From Candidatus Omnitrophota bacterium (lineage in GTDB: Bacteria; Omnitrophota; Koll11; Gygaellales; Profunditerraquicolaceae), in the NCBI GenBank assembly GCA_028719045.1, contig JAQULD010000107.1, positions 1 to 5,092 of the forward strand: a DNA stretch of 5,092 nt, given 5' to 3'. The position numbers were made by a program, and so were the translations under genes. The notes beneath the pieces are model-generated. The model saw nothing but the letters and a program-made list of their open reading frames with translations, was not told where the DNA came from and ran no database searches. Shown piece by piece: positions 1 to 5,092 of this stretch. The stretch's first letter is position 1. Every line of letters begins with the position of its first letter.

Positions 1-430
1 CAAGGGCCACCAGGCGCGGAGAACGCATGCTTTCCAGCAAATGCCTTTGGATGTCCGGATCGACATTGGCGAGAAAAAGGTTCTTTATCCTTCTCTGGTG
101 GTGAGGGATATTGGGCAGGAATTCCATAAGCACGCCCAGGTCTGTTCTGATCGTTATGGCGGAGTTAAGGTCGCCCTTGTATTCTCCGGTCCATTTGAAG
201 GTCTCGGATTTACCTTTTATTATCGAAGTGGAATTTATTCCCCTCTCATTCAAAAAATCTATGTACCGCGCAGGGAAATCATAGCCGACAATCGCCACCA
301 GATTAACCCCGGTAAAAAGCCGGCTGGACATGGCAAAGTGCACTGCCGAGCCCCCCAGCATATGCTTCCTCTCGCCGTAAGGGGTCTTTACCGTATCTAA
401 AGCTACCGTGCCTAAAACAATAATGCTCAT
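1..430 (-). CDS. PfkB-family carbohydrate/nucleoside kinase, N-terminal part (3' end outside window)
   Basis: Translating the minus strand from the ATG at 430 gives 143 codons open to the window edge. The product begins MSIIVLGTVALDTVKTPYGE, followed by the glycine pair of the PfkB/ribokinase fold (LGGSAVHFA, Gly26-Gly27) and LVAIVGYDFP (residues 44-53). Asp12 sits where ribokinase-like enzymes contact the substrate hydroxyls. The segment FKWTGEYKGDLNSA then matches a widespread subgroup usually annotated simply as sugar kinase (recollection). Such enzymes phosphorylate a sugar or nucleoside hydroxyl with ATP. The catalytic GAGD motif lies beyond the window, so activity and substrate cannot be judged; an adenosine kinase-like role is possible. 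The ATG shares ATGA (430-427) with the uppP stop, which supports both the start and cotranscription. No strong Shine-Dalgarno is visible. Confidence 0.88.
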   Translation of the reverse strand, partial: MSIIVLGTVALDTVKTPYGERKHMLGGSAVHFAMSSRLFTGVNLVAIVGYDFPARYIDFLNERGINSTSIIKGKSETFKWTGEYKGDLNSAITIRTDLGVLMEFLPNIPHHQRRIKNLFLANVDPDIQRHLLESMRSPRLVAL

Positions 431-1170
431 CTTATCAAAAGTAATGATACTATGGCTATAAAAATACAGTAATAGCCGAAATAATGGAATTTAGCCCTGT
501 GCAAAATGATCTTAAGGAGCCAAAGCGCCAACAACCCGAAGAGGAAACTAAAAATAAAACCCGCTGCGAAATATTTTAATTCACCCTGCAGGGCGAAACC
601 TATTTCTTTAGCTTCTAAAACCGCCGCTCCGATAACCGCGGGAATCGAAGCGAGAAAAGAAAAATTAAAAGCGGTATTCCTGTCGACCTTCATGAATAAA
701 AGCGCGGAAATCGTCATGCCTGCGCGGGAAATACCTGGCACTATCGCCAGCCCTTGCGCCAGCCCTAAGGCGGCCGCGTCCGAAACAAACAGGTTCTCTC
801 TCCTGCCCTTTTCAAATTTCCTGATCGCGATAAGTATTATACCGGTAAAGATCAAAGCGAATGAAACAAGCCTCGGGGAAGTGAATAATTTTTCGAAGAA
901 ATGTTTCCCGGAGACGCCGATAATCCCGGTGATCAAAGTAACAACCATTATAAGCGCCAGAGTCCTTAAGCTGCGCAGCGCTTTGATTATGTCCTTATGG
1001 AAAAACACGAGCATCGAAAGCACGGTGCCCAGGTGTAAAACCACCGATAAAGAAATCTCTTCGCCCGATATCCCCAATAATTTCTGCGCGAGCACCAGGT
1101 GTCCGGAGCTGCTGACCGGGAAAAACTCGGTAAACCCCTGGATTATGCCTAACAGTATATATTTTAACAT
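427..1170 (-). CDS. uppP: Undecaprenyl-diphosphatase UppP (BacA)
   Basis: UppP is an integral membrane phosphatase that converts undecaprenyl diphosphate to undecaprenyl phosphate. This recycles the lipid carrier for peptidoglycan and other surface polymers and can give bacitracin resistance when overproduced. The 247-residue, strongly hydrophobic protein opens with the family signature QGFTEFFPVSSSGHL (residues 11-25). Glu15 there matches the catalytic E. coli Glu21, while Gln11 stands where E. coli has Glu17, a common variant. The second signature PGISRAGMT (145-153) contains Arg149, equivalent to E. coli Arg174; alanine replaces the more usual serine after the arginine. The protein is about 25 residues shorter than E. 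coli BacA, mainly from a short loop around residues 60-72. The ATG at 1170 lies 2 bp after the preceding stop and has a good Shine-Dalgarno. The TGA overlaps the next start by 4 bp. Confidence 0.96.
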   Translation of the reverse strand: MLKYILLGIIQGFTEFFPVSSSGHLVLAQKLLGISGEEISLSVVLHLGTVLSMLVFFHKDIIKALRSLRTLALIMVVTLITGIIGVSGKHFFEKLFTSPRLVSFALIFTGIILIAIRKFEKGRRENLFVSDAAALGLAQGLAIVPGISRAGMTISALLFMKVDRNTAFNFSFLASIPAVIGAAVLEAKEIGFALQGELKYFAAGFIFSFLFGLLALWLLKIILHRAKFHYFGYYCIFIAIVSLLLIR

Positions 1171-1172
1171 AT

Positions 1173-2993
1173 TTATTCCTTGTAAACTTCGGAAATCGCC
1201 AAATCCACAATATCCGGGTCCCAGCTGTTTGCTATAAGCTCCCGCCTGACCGCACCGGCATCCGCCCCGGCTGATTTTTTCGAAGCGATAAAATTGGCCA
1301 GTATGCCCAGATTATATCTTTGGGTACGGTCCAATACATTTTCCACTTCTATTTCTTTTTCCGGCCTGTTAGCTAAATACGCGGCTAAAGCGAAAACCAG
1401 AGGCAAAACCAATACAAGCAGGGAACTGATAAACAGGTAAGCCGAACTCTTGCTTAATATGTAAGCGGCAACACCCCAGAATACATCGAATATGTAATGG
1501 GCCACGAGCAGCGGGATCAGCCCGTACCTTAAAAATATGAAGCCGAATAAAAGCCCGATCAAGCTGACCTCTATTCCCCTAAACCAGACGGGGAATATGG
1601 CGTATTCGGAATGGCCGAATCCCCAGATAAGAGACGCCAAAAGCACTGCCAGGACGGTATTCTTCAGGAATTTCTTAAAAAAACTTATCCCGAAAAGACG
1701 GAACACTATTTCTTCGTTAAGGCTTGCCCTTGCCCCTATTACGAACGCGCTTATAAAGGGGAGGAATGCCGAAGACATCTGAGTAAGCTTCATCCTCTCT
1801 TCCCAGACACCCAGGTACTTCTGGCCGAAATGGAATATGGAAGACTGCGCCCCCAACAATATAAAAAATAATAAATAGCCGAGCAATATGGCCCTTGAAA
1901 CGTTCCTGCTGTAAAAAGTGGATTTGATGTAGTGCAACAGCGTATTATTCGGTTTTCCGGGAAAACTCTCCTTGAACAGGGACTCGCCTGCCAGTCCCGG
2001 GAGCATAAAAGCGGCGCTTAAAAATAAAAGGTTGATCACCGACCTTATAAGATACAAGCCGATAAACGAAGAAATATAGGTGCTGGTCGGATAATTGGCG
2101 ACCACGCTTTGCATATTATTTAAAATATAAATAATATGTATCGCCACGAAAAAAACCACCAGATAGAAAAACCAGTTCTTGCAGATGCGCACGACCAGAG
2201 TCTGCCTTCTCCTTATCACTATTACGATCGAAGCGGTCAAAAGCAGGGTAAACAACAGGAAAGAAAAACTGTAAAGGTATTCCCCAAGGACAAACTGGTT
2301 TTCGACATAACGGTGGAATTTTTCCGGGGTATCCAGCCTGCTTTTATAAAATTCCCTGACCTCGTTCCCGGAAATAGTGGCTTGCGTCAAAAGTTTTGCC
2401 CCGCCCTCGCCCTTCTGCCAGGGTATATACACGCCTTTCTCCTCCCAGGAAAAAGTATAATCGACCCTTTTCTCATAGCGTTTTACTTTCTCTTCGTGCA
2501 AGTCGTATTTTGCCGCCTCAAAACCGTAGGTCTTGCGCAGGAAATCCTCCGCTTTTTTTCTCGCGGCGTCTTTTTCGGGGCTGTCCCTTTGTTCAGTGTC
2601 GTCAATAAGATGCTGGAAATCAAGTATCTCCCCTGTCTTCGGGCTTAGCTCAATTATGTATTCCTCTTTGGCAAGCTGTTTAAAGAACCGTATCTTCCAG
2701 GAGAATATCTCGTAGCCGTGTTCTTGGATAAAAACGTCCTCGCCTTTAAAGCCGAGCATTTTCTGCAGGTAACGGTCAGCCCAATCATCGTTATTAAATA
2801 TGATATTTGTAAGGTATTCTTTGGGGTTTACTTTCAGTTTTTCAAGGTATGACTTCGCGTTCGTTAATGCGGTATTCCTGTCTATGGAAAAATTAGAGAT
2901 TTCGAACTTGGGGTATTCGAATTTATGCCAGAGGCCTAAACCGAGGAGGGAAAGCAGGATAAATAAAAACCATTCCTTAAGGGGGATCTTCAT
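1173..2993 (-). CDS. CPBP-family intramembrane metalloprotease with N-terminal PepSY-like region
   Basis: This 606-residue membrane protein belongs to the CPBP (CAAX protease/Abi, Rce1-like) family. An N-terminal hydrophobic anchor (about residues 8-22) precedes a hydrophilic region (about 23-238) that looks like two PepSY-like repeats (about 37-130 and 137-225); the first ends in the typical strand-turn ELSPKTGEILDFQ. Roughly eight further membrane segments follow, beginning at 239-260 with RRR at its end. The CPBP core has motif 1 EEIVFR (Glu427, Glu428, Arg432), motif 2 WGFGH (His461) and motif 3 HYIFD (His499, Asp503), so it should be catalytically competent. A soluble tail (about 545-606) closes the protein. 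The ATG at 2993 puts the anchor at the N-terminus and lies 1 bp after the previous stop, without a clear Shine-Dalgarno. The substrate is unknown. Similar long CPBP proteins occur in several bacterial phyla (recollection, not searched). Confidence 0.88.
   Translation of the reverse strand: MKIPLKEWFLFILLSLLGLGLWHKFEYPKFEISNFSIDRNTALTNAKSYLEKLKVNPKEYLTNIIFNNDDWADRYLQKMLGFKGEDVFIQEHGYEIFSWKIRFFKQLAKEEYIIELSPKTGEILDFQHLIDDTEQRDSPEKDAARKKAEDFLRKTYGFEAAKYDLHEEKVKRYEKRVDYTFSWEEKGVYIPWQKGEGGAKLLTQATISGNEVREFYKSRLDTPEKFHRYVENQFVLGEYLYSFSFLLFTLLLTASIVIVIRRRQTLVVRICKNWFFYLVVFFVAIHIIYILNNMQSVVANYPTSTYISSFIGLYLIRSVINLLFLSAAFMLPGLAGESLFKESFPGKPNNTLLHYIKSTFYSRNVSRAILLGYLLFFILLGAQSSIFHFGQKYLGVWEERMKLTQMSSAFLPFISAFVIGARASLNEEIVFRLFGISFFKKFLKNTVLAVLLASLIWGFGHSEYAIFPVWFRGIEVSLIGLLFGFIFLRYGLIPLLVAHYIFDVFWGVAAYILSKSSAYLFISSLLVLVLPLVFALAAYLANRPEKEIEVENVLDRTQRYNLGILANFIASKKSAGADAGAVRRELIANSWDPDIVDLAISEVYKE
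1177..1181 (-). promoter_or_regulatory. Ribosome binding site of uppP
   Basis: Read on the minus strand, AAGGA lies 6 bases before the uppP ATG, inside the last codons of the upstream protease gene (AAG GAA TAA AT ATG). It supports the ATG at 1170 as the start. It is the clearest Shine-Dalgarno sequence at any of the five gene junctions in the window. Confidence 0.75.
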
Positions 2994-2994
2994 C

Positions 2995-3624
2995 TTAGCC
3001 GTTCTGTTTTCTCAAAAATTCTTCTAAATCTTTAGGCAAAGGCGCGGATACCTTTACCGGCTGTCCTGTCACAGGATGCGGGAACTCCAGGATTTTCGCG
3101 TGCAGGCAAAGCCTTTTTGCCCGGAGCGCGTAGTCTTTCCTGAAAGCGAATTTACTTTCTCCGACTAGAGGGTGGCCTATCTGCTTAAAATGTATCCTTA
3201 TCTGATTGGTCCGGCCGGTAAAAGGAAAAATCTCAACGATAGAAAAATCTTTTTTTGTTTCCAGTACCGAGTATTTCGTCAAGGCAGGCGCTCCCTCTAT
3301 GGCATTGCTGATCTCTCCATACCTCTGGGAAAGCTTACCCTGGATAAAAGCGACGTAAATTTTCCTTACTTTCTTCTGCCCGAACAAATCCATCATCTTT
3401 TTCTGGATGGATTTGCCCTTGGCATAAACGATCAAACCGGAAGTCTCCCTGTCCAGGCGATGGCATGGGTGGAGCCTGTAACTTACCCCTTTTTCTTTCG
3501 CGTCCTCGTCTAATATGCTTGTCAGCGTGCGGCGCTCGTTCCTGGGGCTCGGTATCACCAGAAGCCCGGAAGGCTTATCAACTATGAGGAGCCATTCATC
3601 CTCATAAACTACGGGGATATTCAT
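2995..3624 (-). CDS. RluA-family RNA pseudouridine synthase without S4 domain
   Basis: This enzyme converts specific uridines of rRNA or tRNA to pseudouridine. The 209-residue protein starts with VVYEDEWLLIVDKPSGLLV, the usual first strand of the RluA catalytic fold. It carries the signature HRLDRETSG at residues 55-63 with catalytic Asp58, then KIYVAFIQG (89-97), and the late motif GRTNQIRIHF (137-146) followed by GHPLVGESKF. It begins directly with the catalytic domain, so the N-terminal S4 RNA-binding domain of RluC/RluD types is missing. It is therefore closer in layout to RluA or TruC; the exact target base cannot be read from the sequence and no symbol is given. The ATG overlaps the nadA TGA by 4 bp (ATGA, 3624-3621). 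The TAA is one base before the next gene. Confidence 0.93.
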   Translation of the reverse strand: MNIPVVYEDEWLLIVDKPSGLLVIPSPRNERRTLTSILDEDAKEKGVSYRLHPCHRLDRETSGLIVYAKGKSIQKKMMDLFGQKKVRKIYVAFIQGKLSQRYGEISNAIEGAPALTKYSVLETKKDFSIVEIFPFTGRTNQIRIHFKQIGHPLVGESKFAFRKDYALRAKRLCLHAKILEFPHPVTGQPVKVSAPLPKDLEEFLRKQNG

Positions 3625-4544
3625 ACGATCTCAAGCATCCTGTCTATTGCTTTTCTTGCACGCTTACGTATTTCATCCGGCACCCTGACCTCTTCTTTTA
3701 ATTCCTCCAGGGACCAGAGCACTTTTTCCTGAGTGGTACGTTTCATATTCGGGCAAACCGCCGCTTCCGAAGCCGGGTAAAATTCCTTGCCGGGATTGTC
3801 TTTTTTCAGCCTGTAAATAAGCCCCGCTTCCGTGCCCACGATAATTTCTTTTACGCCTGTTGTCTTGGCGAATTTGCACATCCCGCTTGTGGAAAGCACT
3901 TCATCCGCCAGGTCCAGCACAGCCGGCAGGCATTCCGGATGCACAATTACTTTTGCTTTGGGGTGGAACTGTTTTTCCCGTTTTATATCTTCGGGCAGTA
4001 TTTTTACGTGCGTGGGGCAAAAACCGTTCCAGGCGATAAGTTTCCTGCCGGTCTTCCTGGAGACATAATCGGCGAGATATTTATCAGGCACAAAAATGAT
4101 CTCTTCCCTGTCTTTAAGCGCGTTTACCACCGTTACCGCGTTCGTTGAAGTACAGCAATAATCAAGCTCCGCCTTTACTTCCGCGGAAGTATTCACATAA
4201 CCAACCACTACAGCTTTAGGATGCTCTTTTTTAAGCTGCCTGAGCTGGGGAGCGGTGATCATATTAGCCATGGGACAGCCCGCGTTTTTATCCGGCACGA
4301 GCACTTTTTTATCGGGGCTTAAGATAGACGCGGTTTCCGCCATGAAATGCACGCCGCAGAAAACAATGACCTTGGCGTCTGTCTTGGCGGCCATGCGGCT
4401 TAATTCCAGGGAATCCCCCAGGTAATCAGCCACATCCTGCACCTCGGGAAGCTGGTAGTTATGCGCTAAAATCACGGCGTTGCGTTTCTTTTTAAGTTCT
4501 TTAATGCTTTTTTCCACATCCTGGCTATATAATTTTCTTATCAT
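3621..4544 (-). CDS. nadA: Quinolinate synthase NadA (4Fe-4S enzyme)
   Basis: NadA condenses iminoaspartate with dihydroxyacetone phosphate to give quinolinate, the precursor of NAD, using a 4Fe-4S cluster. The 307-residue protein has the length of the compact NadA form. The three expected cluster ligands are present: Cys90 (NAGCPMANM), Cys176 (NGFCPTH) and Cys264 (AVCPNMK). Active-site residues known from family structures are also intact: His28 and Tyr30 (AHNYQ), Ser45 (GDSLE), Tyr116 and Asn118 (GYVNTS), Ser133, His202 and Glu204 (HPE), and Ser218-Thr219. Cys63 in FCGVHFMAE is an extra cysteine; E. coli has alanine at that place. The ATG at 4544 follows the mnmA TAG with no gap and no strong Shine-Dalgarno, suggesting translational coupling. 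The partners nadB and nadC are not in the window. Confidence 0.97.
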   Translation of the reverse strand: MIRKLYSQDVEKSIKELKKKRNAVILAHNYQLPEVQDVADYLGDSLELSRMAAKTDAKVIVFCGVHFMAETASILSPDKKVLVPDKNAGCPMANMITAPQLRQLKKEHPKAVVVGYVNTSAEVKAELDYCCTSTNAVTVVNALKDREEIIFVPDKYLADYVSRKTGRKLIAWNGFCPTHVKILPEDIKREKQFHPKAKVIVHPECLPAVLDLADEVLSTSGMCKFAKTTGVKEIIVGTEAGLIYRLKKDNPGKEFYPASEAAVCPNMKRTTQEKVLWSLEELKEEVRVPDEIRKRARKAIDRMLEIV

Positions 4545-5092
4545 CTATTTAACCACTTTTTCTATTATCCCGCCGCCTAAGACCGTATCCCTGTCGTAAA
4601 GCACCGCGGACTGCCCGGGAGTTACCGCGAACTGCGCGGTTTTAAATTTTATTTTCATTTTCCTGCCGGAGATCCACACATCCGCCGGCATTTCCTTGTG
4701 ATTATACCTTATCTTAACGCTTGCCGCAATCTTCTTTTTCAGCGGTTTTATGATGAAATTGGTTTCTTTCGCCACGAACTCGCTAGCCTCGGCATTTTCC
4801 TTTGCGCCAACGGTTAACCTGTTCTTTAAGGCGTCTATCTTTATCACGTACGCGGGAAAACCCAGGGCGATCCCCAGCCCCTCGCGCTGGCCTACCGTAT
4901 AATAAGCTATGCCTTTATGGCCGCCTAATACATTACCGTCAAGGTCAACGACTTCCCCCTGCCGCATTTTGGACCCGCAATGCTTTTTCAGAAATCCCCG
5001 GTAATCTGTATCGGGAAGGAAACATATCTCCTGGCTGTCAGACTTGTCCGCCACAGGCAGGCCGAATTTCCTGGCAAGGGCCCTTACTTCAT
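4545..5092 (-). CDS. mnmA: tRNA-specific 2-thiouridylase MnmA, C-terminal half (5' end outside window)
   Basis: MnmA uses ATP and a persulfide sulfur to make 2-thiouridine at wobble position U34 of Lys, Glu and Gln tRNAs in the cytoplasm. The first complete codon is at 5090, and 181 residues remain of a family usually about 360 long. The frame is open to the window edge. A GTG at 5054 lies inside the conserved motif and is not a start. Visible marks are LPVADKSDSQEICF with the second catalytic cysteine (codon 5024-5022, equivalent to E. coli Cys199), the YYTVGQREGLGIA motif of the central domain, and PGQSAVLYDRDTVLGGG in the C-terminal beta-barrel. The ATP-binding PP-loop and first catalytic cysteine must lie upstream of the window. 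The stop TAG at 4547-4545 directly abuts the nadA ATG. Identification is firm; only completeness is unknown. Confidence 0.96.
   Translation of the reverse strand, partial: EVRALARKFGLPVADKSDSQEICFLPDTDYRGFLKKHCGSKMRQGEVVDLDGNVLGGHKGIAYYTVGQREGLGIALGFPAYVIKIDALKNRLTVGAKENAEASEFVAKETNFIIKPLKKKIAASVKIRYNHKEMPADVWISGRKMKIKFKTAQFAVTPGQSAVLYDRDTVLGGGIIEKVVK

Noticed and set aside
41..400. A 119-codon open frame on the plus strand at the left edge
   Set aside because: The opposite strand encodes a clear PfkB-family N-terminus over the same bases, so this is a shadow frame.
995..1210. A 71-codon minus-strand open frame overlapping the protease-uppP junction
   Set aside because: It is out of frame with both genes, runs through the conserved start of uppP, and shows no motif.
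506..1237. A 243-codon open frame on the plus strand
   Set aside because: It lies entirely antisense to uppP and the end of the protease gene. Its translation is Lys/Pro/Ser-rich with no recognisable motif, and uppP has firm family signatures.
2136..2648. A 170-codon open frame on the plus strand
   Set aside because: It is antisense to the protease gene, which is continuous and has coherent domains. The frame has no family resemblance or plausible ribosome binding site.
1173..2993. Phage-defence (abortive infection) system based on the CPBP/Abi protein
   Set aside because: The Abi label is a family name. The neighbours are housekeeping genes and there is no toxin, nuclease, reverse transcriptase or mobile-element signature in the window.
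4545..5054. A separate short gene starting at the GTG at 5054
   Set aside because: The reading frame continues upstream with EVRALARKFGLP, the usual MnmA sequence before the catalytic cysteine, so the GTG is an internal valine codon.

Overview
The window is a dense bacterial chromosomal segment in which all six genes lie on the minus strand, so transcription runs from position 5092 towards 1. In transcription order they are: the C-terminal half of mnmA (tRNA 2-thiouridylase, cut by the right edge), nadA (quinolinate synthase), an RluA-type pseudouridine synthase, a large CPBP-family intramembrane metalloprotease with a long extracytoplasmic N-terminal region, uppP/bacA (undecaprenyl-diphosphatase), and the N-terminal part of a PfkB-family sugar/nucleoside kinase (cut by the left edge).

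The packing is extreme. The five junctions are 0 bp (TAG directly followed by ATG), a 4-bp ATGA overlap, 1 bp, 2 bp and another 4-bp ATGA overlap. There is no intergenic space for a promoter or terminator, and the whole window reads as the interior of one polycistronic transcript whose translation is probably coupled. No RNA gene, mobile element, CRISPR array or attachment site was seen. No stretch of even 50 bases lies outside a gene.

The contents are mostly housekeeping: tRNA wobble modification, NAD biosynthesis, RNA pseudouridylation, recycling of the cell-wall lipid carrier, and a small-molecule kinase. They do not form one pathway. The less ordinary member is the 606-residue CPBP protein. 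It joins a signal anchor, two apparent PepSY-like repeats outside the cell membrane, a multi-pass protease core with all three CPBP motifs, and a short soluble helical C-terminal tail.

The organism is a bacterium: uppP, mnmA and the iron-sulfur NadA are of bacterial type. The Lys/Ile/Phe-rich proteins, moderate base composition, gene mixture and very tight packing would suit an uncultivated lineage such as Candidatus Omnitrophota or a relative. That assignment is an impression from sequence style and is not demonstrated. Nothing here convincingly shows a new defence or mobile system.
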